64,000 bases of DNA from Mytilus edulis (GCF_963676685.1 NC_092356.1:19827750-19891749), one strand, 5' to 3'; positions 1 to 12,815 are shown, numbered from the stretch's first letter. The notes: generated by a model not told the origin, from the letters alone. Numbers and translations are program-made.

Positions 1-309
1 AAAAAAAAAATACATGTACATGCAGTTAACCTAGAGTATATACTGGTCATATATGGATATAAACAGTGTTTCTTTATGTTCCCTTATGTTTTAAAATAGT
101 TTTGGTCATATTGTTCGATAACTTCGTTTTGACACGAGAAAGAAAAAGATAGACTTCGTTGTTGGCAAGTACAACAGATGTGTGGCATATAAATACTCGG
201 CAAGAACAGATAATAATTCATTGTTTTACGTTTATAGTGATCTTTTTGGGGTGCTTTAAAATAATTCATAACATATTTACAACTGGCTAAAAAATATGAT
301 ATGATATAT

Positions 310-605
310 AAAACAAGAAGGTGTCCATAGTACACGAATGCCCCAATCGCACTATTCCTTTCTATGTTCAGCCGACCGTAAAATTGTAATCAAAACTCTA
401 ATTTGGCATTATAATTAGAAGTACCATATCATGTATTAAGTTTTCAGTTGATAGGCCTTCAACTTTATAAAAAAATACCTTGACAAAAAACTTTAACCAA
501 AAACTTTAACCTAAAGCGGGACAGACGGACGAACGGACGCACAGGCCAGAAAACATAATGCGCATAAATAGGACATAATAAATGGGGTATAACAATATAA
601 TTTAC
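310..605. repeat. abundant mussel interspersed repeat (unit 1)
   Basis: The segment runs from a gtccatagtacacg block through a ctaatttggcattataatt block to gcgggacagacggacg and cagaaaacataatg. I recall this composite as very common in Mytilus DNA (memory). Copies occur in units 2 and 3; the unit 3 copy lacks its 3' part. The first 300 bases of the unit hold nothing else I can support. Confidence 0.6.
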
Positions 606-659
606 CTGTACACAATCGGCCCAAATGAAAGACAAAGTCTAACAAACAAGAAAATAGAT

Positions 660-2105
660 ACTTTAGAGACAGTTCCGAAATAGAAGTTGAGGAAGTCACA
701 CAGCAGTTTTCGATTCAATGTTACAGAAAGAAGACATTCTATAAGATTTAAATAATAAAATTGTGGAAGTGAGCTCGGATGAAGACGCGGTGGATGAAAT
801 TCAGCAAATAGATGAGGACACTCCGTCAAATTAGAAAACTCATGCAATCCTCACAGTCAAAAAGTCATAATTTACCCGTCAATATTACCGTTTTCAAGCT
901 AGTTATGTTCTCCCGCTGATATACCAATACATACTATGAATTCACATAATGCAATAGTGTACCTGCAAGCGACTCCCCTCAATTGTACACAATTGTTTCA
1001 CGACGACATCTGATGTACAATCAAATAGATCATCGTTTTATACTAGTAACCCCGCTATATCAGAGATTGTTCCTACAACGAACCCGGTTAAGTATATGCC
1101 AAGTTGACATTCATCTTCTAGAGCGCAAATAATCAGTACCATAAATTACCATAGTTGAATTTACCTACTTTTGGCGAGAGTATTTTAAATTGGAAATCAT
1201 TTTGGAATTGATATGAGACATCTATTCACACAAATCCAACAATCAGCGATGTTCTTAAAGTCCTTCCTACAGAAAGATGTATTGCACATCATATCATGTT
1301 TTTCTATTACAAACACTTGCTACGGCAAAGCCATTTCGTTGTAACAAGAGAGGTATGTACAGATACATACTATTATACAAACATACCGGCAAGCTCTATT
1401 TGATATTTAGCCGCTGATATATTCTTTAGTAAGCCTCCGCAATTATTATGACAAAACTGAAACTTACGTAATATAGAGTCACTAACTGGTGACACTTATA
1501 GTGCATTACTCGTACCAGTTATTCTGAACAAGTTGCCCGCAGAAATACGCTTAATCTTAGCTAGGGGACATAGGTCAACAAACTGGACCCTAAATAAATT
1601 ACACAAAGCAATTTTAGACGAGTTAGTTATCATGGAAGCCTGAAAAGTGCCTCAATAAAGTAAATTTGCATCCGCTACATTCTTGACCATTGCAAAATTA
1701 CGTACACAAACAGTATTCAACAAGAATGAAAGGTCGTACTCGAATAAAAAGATGACGCCTCTCATGATCGTAGAAGATTGTAGTTGCAAACAAACACCAG
1801 ATAGTGCTATTTCGAATGACTGTTAAATGAAAGTATCGCCAACATTAAATAAGTCACCACCATAACTACTCAGATTCGTACATATATAAGTCTACAGCTG
1901 CAGACATCGAAAAAAGTTTTAAATTTGCTACTGGACATTGAGAACCGGGATTTGACTAGGTTTTTCTGGTTGAGTAAACCATCAGACAGTGGAACAGTCA
2001 ACTATTACAAGTATTAACAAGAACTGAAAACGATATGGACAAAGATCAACTAATTAAAATCTTAGGATTACGATGGGATACAACCAGTGACACATTATGA
2101 TTCGG
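660..2105 (+). mobile_element. decayed BEL/Pao-type LTR retrotransposon fragment (unit 1)
   Basis: Conceptual reading in shifting frames gives a gag-like stretch (about 700-1760) and a short reverse-transcriptase-like stretch (about 1915-2095) with features typical of BEL/Pao polyproteins, such as VTRF-like and ILGLRW-like motifs. Many stops and frame changes make it inactive. No LTRs, protease, RNase H or integrase were recognised. Unit 1 also lacks about 70 bp near 1750 that precedes a zinc-knuckle-like Cys segment in units 2 and 3. Assignment is by eye from family knowledge. Confidence 0.6.
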
Positions 2106-3530
2106 TACGTCTAATCTAGAAACATCAGAACTCACTTACTAGTACAGATTCTTTGAAAATAGTTAAAAACAATTAATCAATCAATCTATAAGTATCAGTT
2201 AATAACGAGTTTTTCCCATTGATTTAGGTTAATGAAAACTTGATAGATTTAATTCATGTCGATAAGATTTATTTTATTATAAACCGTCTACTCTTCACAA
2301 TAATCCGTATACATGTATGCAATCAAACGTTTTGTCTATACTATAAATTTAATTATATTTAGTTAAAAAAAATCATTTGATTATTAATGAAATAATGATA
2401 ATATTGAAACAGGCAAAATTCAAACAGGATTTATTTTCACCCTACTTTAACAACTTCAAGATAGCATTGTTCAGTGAACATGTGTCTAATGAATATAGAT
2501 TTAATTGATTGAAAATACAATTTTGTATCGCTTTCTGATTTTCTTTATTAATGTAAAGATTCCCTTTAGTAATTACTATTGTTTTAAACAATGTTGGTTT
2601 GTTTTAATATAACGACGAGGTATTGATCTGTAAAAACATATTGACTCGTGAAATTCATTGTTTTCATACTTTACTTATATTAACCCTTTCAAAAGTAGAG
2701 GTGACTGAAGTATAATGGGAATCGGATATACTTCTATATTTCACAGTGTAAACATATAAACTTCATCAATTGCTATAACGATGTTCATATTGTTAAACAA
2801 ATAAGTATATGTTTGTATACTTAAAACTTTTAAACTATAAACAAGGACTTGTCACTTGTTGAACTGATATAGAGTAAGTATATTTATCCTTTTATGTCTT
2901 ATTTTTGACCAATCAAATACATTATTTTAGAACGGAAAAATTGCACCCGAACCAACAAAGAATGAATACTAGTATATCTACATTTCGTTGCTACCCTAGA
3001 ATATACTCGAGATGGAACTGTCAGAATCAGGTAATTTAGCAATTTGACGAAACACAGTAAAAGGTACATGCTGGTTACTAGCATGTCAAACATTTACGTG
3101 CAAAGAATTAAAGTTTCAAACTTTCCGAATATATTCTGTGGTTTGTTTTCTTATCAAAAATTGAAACGTAAAAGCAAAATAATAAATTAAAAACAACAAT
3201 TTGTGTACGTTTTTTATTTATTAATTCATGGAACCAACTAGAAACACAATGTTTTGTGATTAATAGGTAACATCTAAAGATTCAATGTTGATTTTTGTTC
3301 CGAATTTGATCTGACAAATGGTTTGTTCTATACATTGCATTATTACACTTAAACAAAGATTGAAGTCATAGGTATACGCACAATCCTTTCATTAATTTAT
3401 AGATCTTTCAGATGAGGCTACTAATTAATAAAGTGATCTAATATTTTGAAAAACCTTCCCTATCTCAATGAACATTCATAATATCGAAGACATTGCTATA
3501 ACAAAGGTGCTAGAAGTGAAGGAATAAACA
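2106..3530. other. AT-rich spacer, unit 1
   Basis: I see no gene here. Unit 1 lacks about 90 bp near 3140 that unit 2 holds at about 29645-29745. The equivalent unit 2 stretch is 28616-30100. Confidence 0.5.
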
Positions 3531-3539
3531 AATTGAATG

Positions 3540-3940
3540 AAACTTTCAGGAAATATACCGTGTCATTCGAAAGTGTGCCACCTATCTTAAGAACTTTCAA
3601 ATTGGCTGCCGTTGCCATGGAAACAGCCCAAATGTGAATAAAGAAGAAATCCTTAATCAATATACATTTAATCAACCGTAACAGATACGACCCCAAACGT
3701 ACCCCGCCGTAACAACAGTAGGAACTGTCGAATTGATTGCCGTTATAATTTTTAAGATTGGTTCTGTTACCATGGAGGCTAAAAGTGTCATATTGACCCA
3801 TCTGGGATAAAACGTCAAAGTACATTTTCTTTCAAATGTTAAGCTCAATCGCAGTTTAACCATAAATGGTATTGTAATGTCATCCGAATTTATAATTTTA
3901 AAAATGGCAGCTCTTGCCATGGAAACAACACAAAAATACT
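3540..3940. repeat. three diverged repeats around a GCCATGGAAAC-type core (unit 1)
   Basis: Similar blocks centre on about 3605, 3770 and 3915, with cores gccatggaaac, accatggaggc and gccatggaaac, each near tataatttttaa or ctttcaaattgg. They look like diverged copies of a short dispersed repeat. The unit 2 counterpart is about 30140-30545. Confidence 0.45.
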
Positions 3941-4026
3941 CAAAACACTTATTTAATTTGAGACAGAATTCTGTAACCAATAGTATGCGCATACGACCAA
4001 ATACAAATCTGTACTGCTAATAGAAT

Positions 4027-4278
4027 ATGCTGAATATGCTAGAAGAAGAAAAAAATATAATTCAACGTGCATCTATTATATACAAAAATCGTGTCATGAA
4101 CATGTTGAAGAGAAAATCGACACCGCGAGAGGTACAAACACTAAGAGTACATATAAGTGACTTTCGGCACTTGCATTTAAGTACCCATTCGAATATCAAA
4201 CACCTGCTAAAATATACACATAAGCTGAAATCAATCGATGAACATGATGAAAGTGTAATTAAATTTCACAAGATATGA
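4027..4278 (+). CDS. small hypothetical open frame, 83 codons (unit 1)
   Basis: An ATG opens MLNMLEEEKNIIQR and the frame ends at TGA. The product is Lys/His-rich and probably helical, with no recognised domain. It is kept open in unit 2 (30628-30879), with three amino-acid changes and two silent ones by my count. That ratio is no sign of protein constraint. It may be an exon remnant or chance. Confidence 0.2.
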   Translation: MLNMLEEEKNIIQRASIIYKNRVMNMLKRKSTPREVQTLRVHISDFRHLHLSTHSNIKHLLKYTHKLKSIDEHDESVIKFHKI

Positions 4279-4990
4279 TACATACATCATGAGATACACA
4301 AGCTATTTCGAATTACATGAACAGTTTGTATGCCACTCCGTCAAAATATACTTGAGCTTCACGTGGCGCCACGTTCTTCCTCTTTACGGGAAGAGAAACA
4401 AGGTCAAAGGCATGCTAAATCTGGCATGTATAAGAGATGTGCCATTTGACTTTGGTGCACTATAAATGTTTGTTGCTACTGTCAGTACGGGGTGATATCC
4501 TCCGCTATTGCTTACAATGGCAATTCTAGTTACAAGTAATACTGATATCGGTATACATAAAAATTGGAAGATAATTATATACTCTAAATAAAATGACCAT
4601 ACCGTGACAAAAATTGAGAAGTTTCCTTACATGATTGAGTTAGTCATTCACACATTAGGAAGTGTGACATACTTTCTATCATGATCTTGCTCAGTGTAAA
4701 AGGAAATTATACCTATACACGATGAAAATCAATAATGAAAAACTACTTGGTTAATTCTTTAATGTGGTTATTCAAACGAAGAACAACATAAATTGAAGTA
4801 AACAATATTAAACTGTTAAGAAACAAAATAGTAGTAACATGCCTTAATTATTGCTATTTTTCATATTTTATTCAGTCTTTCTGAATGTATAAGATAATAC
4901 CGAATATAAAAGAGTTATCTGTCAAATGATCAATTGTTAGGTCAAGAAAACTTTTGTTTTTCTTTGTTGACATATTTCTTTGTTTTTAAT
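4279..4990. other. non-coding AT-rich spacer, unit 1
   Basis: I see nothing here. A short near-palindrome (cacgtggcgccacgttc) lies at about 4359. The unit 2 equivalent is 30880-31590. Confidence 0.45.
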
Positions 4991-4999
4991 GTGATTTTA

Positions 5000-5290
5000 A
5001 CACAACGCTGACTGCTGTACCCCTATTTTTAACATTTTTAATTATGTCTGTCTGTTTTGTTCACACATTGTTCCAGTGTAATGGAATTTTATGCGATGCT
5101 CTTACAAGTGATAGGTTAAATAGCTACAAAACCACGTTTAATCCATCATTTTCTACAACAGGAAATGTTTGTACCAAGTCAGTAAAATGACAGTTGTTTT
5201 CCATTTGTTTGATGTATTTGAGCTTTTGATTGCGTCATTTGATACGGGAGTTTTAGATATGAATTTTCCTTGCAGTGCGTTATTTTTGTT
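5000..5290. repeat. interspersed repeat E (unit 1)
   Basis: The blocks ctacaaaaccacgtttaat and tgtaccaagtcag match, with divergence, a second family member at 59945-60030. I recall similar sequence as common in mussels. The short upstream open frame seen here in unit 2 is part of this repeat. Confidence 0.5.
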
Positions 5291-5794
5291 AATGTATTTA
5301 TATTTATTTATAATCTACTGCTGACAAATATAAATAGGTCATAAGTGTATATTTACAAAGAAGAAATTGAAATAAAAAATCAGATAAATATCTTTTAACA
5401 TTGTAAATAGTAAACAATAGGAACTGTCTCCTTGATGGTAAACATCAGATATAAACTTGAAATCATTCCCCGAAGCAAGTACAAATCCAGATTCTATTTT
5501 ATAAATTGTATGTTTTAGAGTTTAGATATCTTCATTTACGTTTTTGTCACAAGACTATGGAAAATAAAACGAAAATCGTTAATTGATTTCAAAACTGATT
5601 GAAAAAAATTGTTTTATATTTTTGATTTAAAATATTAATATTAGTTTTACAAAAATGATACAGAATAGTGTTTTGATATTTTGTAAAACAAAGATCACAG
5701 AGTTACCTAGAATGGTCCACGATTACAGTTAAGTACACACTCCTTCTTTAACTTCATTTTTAGTAATGTTATTTGAAAATATCTGTAAAATTGA

Positions 5795-5975
5795 GAATAG
5801 AAATAGGGAATATGTGAAAAAGACAACAACCCGATCAAAGAGCAACTAACGCCGAAGGACAACAACCCGACCAAAGAGCAACTAACGCCGAAGGACACCA
5901 ATGGGTCTTCAATGCAGCACGAAAATCTCGCAACCGGAGGCGTACTTCAGCTGGCCCCTAAATAAATATGCATAG
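5795..5975. repeat. interspersed repeat F with a 36-bp internal duplication (unit 1)
   Basis: The block acaacccgatcaaagagcaa ... cgccgaaggaca occurs twice in tandem (about 5824-5897) and is followed by ggaggcgtacttcagctgg. I recall this as a common mussel repeat. The stretch 5300-5795 before it shows nothing else. Confidence 0.55.
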
Positions 5976-7250
5976 TTATTTAAACAAAACTTAGGTTTTT
6001 GATAATTATACCAAGGTTTAAAAGGCAGGAAATATTTGTCCGTTTTTCTTTTCGTCTGTGTGAATCAGTATTATATATTCTAAACAACAAGAAATGAACC
6101 ACCACCATGAATGTCGTTGGAGAAATCATTTATATTGAATAAAACATGTTTTACAAATGAATTAATACCTTTTACCAATTATAACAATTTAACGTTTAGT
6201 GTCTTCGTTCATACAAAATATGTAAATTGGTTTGTTCAAACAGACAATATGTAAAGTGCTATTGAACAGTTCCGTCTGATTTACAAGATGAACTTTACCT
6301 TGATAATATAGTCATGGTTTGTTGATCATTTTTTTTTATTTATAAGGTTATCAGTGTGTATTTGTTACAATGTTCATTGATCAATTTGTTTGTTTCGTGA
6401 TTGCATCTGTTATCGAGTAAAAGGCTACATATTGTATGTATTTTAAGTGATTGACAGTAGTTTATTTCTATCTGCAGATAAAGTTTAGCCATTTCACTCG
6501 CATTTATTGGTCAGTTTTAAGATTCCATTACGAAGACATCGATTAAAGAAATATGTCAACTATATAGTTTTACATGTAAGTGGATGGATTATAAAATAAA
6601 CATCCCTATCTGACAGATTTTGCAATTGTGTTGGTCGTTTATTACACTTTCTAATAATATTCAAGTTAATTGGTTTATCAAAAATTAATAGCGTGTTGAT
6701 TAGTGTAATAAGAGTTTGTACGCCTAGTACTGTCTAACAGTATATCATCTTCATTTTTACGAATAAAATGTCCTGTCAGCGTTTTGATTTTATCATTCAC
6801 TTTCTTTGTGAAATTTTTAACATAACAAAAAACTCATAATACGATATATTATGAATTAAAAATGTTTCGAGTTTTAACCACCAAATACTGTATTTATGTA
6901 TAAAAGCGTTCTTACAAACTATTGCATACACGATAGAATTATTTTCACAGCAAATAACACAATCCATCGAGAATGCAGACAATATATATACTGCATGACA
7001 AATGTTAAACAAATATTGATACTGAAAAAAACGATTAAAGCAGAGGCAATATATAATTCAGTTTTTATTATTCCTGAATAATATTTTATATTCGCCATAT
7101 ATTTTCTTGCATTAACAAATCGAGAAAACCAATATCAAGAAAACTCACTATAAAATATGTTTTACTTGTATCCGCTATTTTGAATAAAATACATTTTACG
7201 AATTTCAGCATACTTTTAGGTTGTGGTCATCTCTAGATCTTATATCCGTT
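5976..7250. other. AT-rich spacer, unit 1
   Basis: I see no gene. Short open frames on both strands near 6800-7080 overlap each other, and the + strand one changes its C-terminus in unit 2 through an indel, so I take them as chance. The unit 2 equivalent is 32583-33855. Confidence 0.45.
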
Positions 7251-7530
7251 TTAAGGTGGTACAAAACACCTTCAATAAAATTAATTTTGCTCCTTTAATT
7301 TTATAAAATTTTGACAATGTTTATTTTGACCATATGACAAAAACATAAAAATTTCGAAAAACTTGATTCACAAACTTTATCAGAAATTTTTTCTATGGAC
7401 AAATAGCAGTTTGACTAACACCAATTTTGATCACTTAGAAGCTTAATATTTCCTGAATAATAGAATGTAGTTAAAACGTTCAGCCGATTGTTACATAGTT
7501 ATCTCTCTTTAGTGTTATGTGTCACCTTAA
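7251..7530. mobile_element. MITE with TTAA ends (unit 1)
   Basis: The left end is TTAAGGTGGTACAAAACAC, and the right end read on the other strand is TTAAGGTGACACATAACAC. This gives a terminal inverted repeat of about 19 bp inside TTAA at both sides, total 280 bp, no coding capacity. TTAA ends are typical of piggyBac-like insertion, but they could be part of the inverted repeat itself. I recall similar sequence as frequent in mussels. Confidence 0.6.
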
Positions 7531-8425
7531 TACTAAAAAATGACGGTTACTGGCGTTAGTTAACAGTAAACAAATACACTAAAATAAAAAGAAGGAATAA
7601 AAAGGTTAATATAATATTTTTAGGAAGAAGAAGCTCCAATTAGGAGAAATTATTAATGAAAAAAGATCATGGAGTCCGTAACTAATTTGGAATTTAGAAC
7701 AGTGGATATACATGTGTATGACCTTTGGTATTCAATATGTTGTTAGGTTGCTGTCCCATTCATTTTATTTCACTTTACAAGTTCCTCAACGTGTGAACCA
7801 AACTGTACCATTTCTATATATTTTATTCATTCAGTTATTTATCATATCCGTTTGCTTGCGTTATAACAGATTTCTCCATCTCAAAATATTAAGTGCTTTT
7901 GATTGCCGTTCGCCATTTTGAATAAATTACATTGTATGCGGAGGCTGTTCTTTTTTCAAACTGAGTACTAGGAGTATTTCAACATATTACCAGGTAGTGG
8001 TTATATCTTTCACATCAAATTGATTACTAAAAAGGTTGTTCACTGGCGTTTAGCAACAGTGTACAGTTAACACAACAAAGAAGAACGAAAGAGGTAAATC
8101 AAATATTTGACAAGAGGATAAGTATCAAGTAGGAGAATTCAAAAATAATAGATGATTATAAAGTTCGTAAAATTCGTTTATTACTAATTTAGAATGTAAA
8201 GCTTGGCATATCATATTGACACCTGTATTATATTGGAGACATTATGTAGACTTGTATGTTGTTAGGTTGCTGTCCCATTCACTTCACTTTAAATGTTTTG
8301 CAACGGATGAACAGAACTGTATGATTTCTGAATACATATATTTTATTCATTGAATAGACTTTCTAGCAGGGGTTGTCATTTGCTTAAATAATAAGTTAGC
8401 GAAACTTTTTTTCGTTTCATAAAAT
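7531..8425. repeat. two diverged tandem copies of a 450-500 bp repeat (unit 1)
   Basis: About 7531-7925 and about 8020-8425 share the order actggcgtt, aggagaa, catattg and the block ttgttaggttgctgtcccat followed by tttattcatt. The first copy in unit 1 lacks about 35 bp near 7700 that unit 2 retains. No coding function is apparent. Confidence 0.5.
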
Positions 8426-10326
8426 ATCTTATAATATTAAGTGTTAGTTTCAATGTTTGAAGGAGAACACCATCTACATGTAAATATAAATCAAACAACT
8501 AATAATGAATATCAGATCCATCTCAACGTTTTCCTTATAATAATTAAGCCTCTAGTAAACCGGTCGACATTACCAGACGATACCATATACAAGTTCAAAT
8601 GAAAACATAAAATAATTACTTCTAATCTAAAACATGTAAAAATTAAACATCTTATCTGTTTCTGATCTCTAGTTTTTTTTTCTTTTTTGAAATTTGAATA
8701 CTTGTCAATTTAGCTGACTGTATAATCCCTTGTTATTTCCTGAGCAATCATTTGGCCGAAAAAAAAATTGACATTTCCTTGTTTGTTTCTTAGTTTCACC
8801 AGTAAAATGAAGTAAAATCAAGATAAAGTATATGACTATAACTTCAGAACATTTTGACGATTAAAACTTATACTGTGTGTACTTTGTAATGGCCGAAGTA
8901 GAGTACCCGTATGAAAGGCAATATATAAAAATCTTACAATTCTGTAACCACACAAAAACTTTTCAATTTAAATATATAAATATAGATTTTTACATTGGTA
9001 CATGAACCAGTGGATTATTGGATTTATACAATCGAGATCATAATAGTTAAATTATCGAACATTTTGATTCATTCAGTAAGCTGGTAAATGCCATGACCCG
9101 TAAACTCATCCAAGTATCTTCTGAGATCATCAGTTACCACTCGTTGATTGATTTTTTTTATACAATGGATCCGGAAAGGATTAAATTGCCATAGAATTAG
9201 AGATATAGAAGTAAAAACACTAGTAAGTCTTCAGAAGGTACATGATATATTAGCTTAATCTAAGTCAAGTAGTTTTCTATTGTGAAGGAATAATCTGAAC
9301 ATGGTGAAAATTCGTTTTCATTGAAAGCACCATTATCTTGATCTGACACATAATAATTGTTAATTACGGGGAATGTTTTTTCTGTTTTTTATAGCTTACA
9401 TAACCATGATAACTAAAAAAAAATCGATCATACTTTGTTTATCAATCAGTAAACGGGGAGCATGACAGTCAAAACAGGTCAAAGGAAAATAGACAAAAAT
9501 ACTGGACAATAAAGATTTTTTCATCATTTCTACTTTTTCAAAGGCTGATAAAATATTACAAATCAAAGACTGTATATACAATAATGGTCAGATGTTACAT
9601 TATTGAAGCAAGTTTCTATATGCTTTGGTGTGCTTCGTCTAATATTTTGACCGGGTTACTTTAAGCTCAATCATTGTAAGGAAAACGTTTAGATTGATTT
9701 GGTATTTTAATTATTTGTTGTTTACTATGTACGTGTATCATGTTTTAGTTACAAGAATTGGAACCTGAAACTTAATACAGTAACATTATTAAAATCAGCT
9801 GTTGAGCTCATCTGAACATTTGGCAATTGAGCTATTCACAGACCATCGTTTCGTTTCTCTACACTTATGAAGATACTAAATGTAATTTGTATACTAAATT
9901 TGTAATTAGCTGAGATTAATAGGATGTATAACGAGTAACAATTAGCTGATATCGCTTGATATCAACTTGAATTATTTGGCGGGTTTATCATTACTATTTG
10001 AATTGATTTATTTATAAATTCAGATTAAAAGAGCTGAACTTATCAGATCAAAACAAATCGAAAGTACATCAAACTAAAATACAGAGTTGACATGACAGAG
10101 TACATATACAGAATTTATCACACATCTACGTGCCTTGGATTAAAGGTTAAAAATATCTCTTACTTTTAATCATAAAGGTGTTTTCTATATCTGTTAAATT
10201 TAAAATAATAATGAGTTACAATACAAATAAAGAATAGAAACCTAGAGGTAAAAAAAGAAAATCTGTACCAATGTCCTCAAAACATTGTATCTAAGTTTAG
10301 CAATTACTGTTTTAATGTCTTTTAGA
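8426..10326. other. upstream region of the unit 1 gene
   Basis: I see no recognisable gene. A 60-bp stretch at 9138-9200 (cgttgattgattttttttat, then ggaaaggattaaattgcc) recurs in diverged form at 14084-14140. The promoter and the 5' non-coding exon implied by the acceptor at 10324-10325 should lie here, but I could not place them. The unit 2 equivalent is 35066-36980. Confidence 0.4.
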
Positions 10327-11004
10327 ATGGCATCGGCGTTACCAGTAATATCAAGAGAGGAAATTAATTTTCTGAAAGTCGCCAATTTGTTGATAAGGCA
10401 TTCACCGAGGGCTGTTAGAATCTTATTTGATAGGGAGTTTAACCCAAGTGGTTTGACATCAGTGCTCTCAAAGAACAGGATTGAACTAGATAAGTTGAAA
10501 AAGAAACATGTCATTACACAGACGCAGTGGAGCTTGTTATTTCCTTCAGGTGAATATGCTTACATTCATGGTGTACTCGTTTATATTTACATTATACATT
10601 TGGTTTTTTTTTCAAATTTACCAAAAAGAAGCAAACCAGTTATATAGTTGAGGTCAAAACGAGAATTTCAAAGATAAAAGGTTGAAAGAAAATGAATAAA
10701 AAAAAAAATAGTCCGCAATTCTATGTAGAAACCTTAAGATCCGTCACATTGCTTATTAAATGTAAAAAAGCAAAGAAACTATTGTGTTTTTGCGCCTTTC
10801 TCAGATTGAAACTGTCGTCCCGTGAAACATATGTAATTGCCAAAAGCCTGATTTCCACTTAATTTTGAACATTCTATGAACCAGTATCTTCCATCTAACA
10901 GTACAGGAAACTATCGTTTGAAGACACCATGATAAGAACTTTCAAAAAATAAGAAAAGATGGTATCAATTTGTAATTTTTGGTCCATGTATATTCTGTTT
11001 CTGA

Positions 11005-11250
11005 AAGCAATGCGTATGAAACCAAAGGCACTTTTAAACTCATTAGTCGAAAATAAACTGATAACACCATGGCTATAAAAGAAATAGACAAACAGAGAAA
11101 TAACAGTACACACAACACAACATAGAGAACCAAAGGCTGAGCAACACTAATCCCATCAACATACTAGGGATGATCTAAGGTGCTCCTGGCGGGTAAGCAG
11201 ATCTGCTTCACATGTTGTACACATCGTGGTGCTCATGATAGAACAAACCT
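11005..11250 (+). repeat. B-family interspersed repeat in intron 1 (unit 1)
   Basis: The element includes ctgataacaccatggctat, gacaaacagag, acacaacacaacatag, ctagggatgatct and a 3' part around ggcgggtaagcagatctgct. Related copies lie at 24575-24755 and 15735-15895, and inverted at 12694-12815. It looks like a SINE or MITE of mussels; I recall the sequence as abundant there. Confidence 0.6.
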
Positions 11251-11259
11251 GTTGTTAAA

Positions 11260-11785
11260 GACCAAACAGCCTATTCATTTCTACCAGGGATTTTTCCTTA
11301 AAATTTTGTGTGAAGGTATTTCATGATTTAAGGAACAAAATATGATGAAAAAAATTGGGGGTCACCGACTTAGTTTTGTCGCTATAGCAACCTCAGTTTC
11401 GTGTTTTCCCGACTATTAACATAATATTTACTTGTTATATAAACTCTCAAAAAATACTTTATATCAAACCTAAAAGCATAATTCTTGTTTCACGTTAAAC
11501 AGTAGATTCGTATCTATCAAATACAGGTTAAAGACCATAAGACTCATATTGTTTTGATCTTTAAAAATATGATTTATTTCATTCCCGCCAAAAATAAAAC
11601 GTAAAAATGAAAAACGTTTCCAGAATTAGAAAATATCTACCAGTGATTTCTTCATATTTCAAGAAGGAAAGTGCCATGTGCACTCTTCAAAATAAAGGAA
11701 AAAAAAGTGTATGTCACCGACCTTTCAAAAAAGTTATGAGTAATTTTCATGGTTTTTTTCGTTCGTTTTGAAGAAAAGATCGCAT
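11260..11785 (+). repeat. 500-bp direct repeat, 5' member in intron 1 (unit 1)
   Basis: The segment from accaaacagcc through gggggtcaccgacttag to the ttcgttcg block is repeated in the same orientation downstream of the gene at about 24316-24985. The two members are diverged (roughly 85-90% by eye), so they are older than the unit duplication. The corresponding pair in unit 2 is about 37914-38440 and 52997-53508. Confidence 0.7.
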
Positions 11786-12016
11786 TCAAGTAATAGGGGA
11801 CAAGATTGTAGTTACGATATTGGGACAAATCTATATCGGTCAACTCATGATGGCGTCATTACAATTTACAAAGGTCCGATTTCAACTTCACTACTTGGAA
11901 CTCTTGGTTTAATAGACCCCTTTGAGTATCTTCATCTGTTAATGAAAACTAATATAAAGCCAACAACAGCTAATATAAAACTATTCAAAGATCTTATCAC
12001 AATGTTTAATCCATAG
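11768..12016 (+). pseudogene. possible exon remnant in intron 1
   Basis: An open frame of 82 codons encodes a protein-like stretch (GVITIYKGPISTSLLGTLG, then IDPFEYLHLLMKTN), ending at a stop. In unit 2 the same frame carries TAA at 38490-38492. There is no consensus acceptor joining it in phase with exon 1, and exon 1 joins exon 2 directly. It looks like a relic of another coding sequence. I do not recognise the family. Confidence 0.3.
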
Positions 12017-12441
12017 CCTTTTAAAATCAGTTTATCGAAAAGATCTTCAAGTTTACATGAATTGTATATTAATTTACCGACTCAAAAACAAATAGCACCG
12101 TAATAATTAGAATAAACTAGCTGTCCTGTAAGTTCCATATTGACTGCAGGTGCAACCAAACTTCCAAACCATACATTTATAGCTATACAATAATGCAGAC
12201 AAAAAGTAAAATCCCAAAAACTTCGAGATAAAGGTTTTAAAAATTAACAAATATTCATAACGTACATAACGTACATACACTTCTTTAACGTCATTACAAA
12301 CACGACTTGCTGCACTCAAGACGATCTCGCTACCACGAGCTGTCAATCAAACTGAAAAAAAAACACTTACCTCATGATATATTTGATATACATTTTATGT
12401 CTATTAAAGTTCATTTTCGTAATTATTAGGTTCCCTTCCAG

Positions 12442-12650
12442 ACTCCAGTAATTTTGATCTAACATTGATGGTGTGTCTTCTTCGAAACCTGACAAAAATA
12501 GCAATTCAGGACCAGCTACCACGACCATCTGACTTGAGTGAAGGAGCTGCTGTATCTAGAATAAAGTTTTACCGGAATCAAATTGCCCATTCTGACTCCG
12601 GTGCGATGTCTTACTCAGAATTCAGTAAAACCTTTGATGAAGTGTCTATG
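12442..12650 (+). pseudogene. exon 2 of the unit 1 copy (HEPN R-x4-H motif retained)
   Basis: The exon is open and flanked by TTCCAG and TATG|GTAAGA. It encodes the same HEPN segment as unit 2 except for one Asp to Tyr change after the motif (SGAMSYSEF). Its preservation shows that only the last exon of this gene is broken. Confidence 0.8.
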
Positions 12651-12693
12651 GTAAGAGGACATCAAAAGTTTACGTACATTTACATTTCGTGTT

Positions 12694-12815
12694 GCTAAGT
12701 TTTAAGTTTTCTATGTCGTGTATTGTGTACTATTATTTTTTTTTCTGTCTTTTGTTCTTTTTTATTCATGGCGTTGTCAGTTTATTTTCGATCTATGACT
12801 TCGTTCTTATCTTTC
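12694..12815 (-). repeat. B-family repeat, inverted, in intron 2 (unit 1)
   Basis: The reverse complement of the B family: ttctatgtcgtgtattgtg, catggcgttgtcagttta. It is followed by ttacacattcaccatttcca, which recurs at about 14813-14840. The unit 2 counterpart is about 39350-39472. Confidence 0.55.

Noticed and set aside
6797-7081. Overlapping short frames on both strands
   Set aside because: They overlap each other and one shifts frame between units; no sign of coding constraint.
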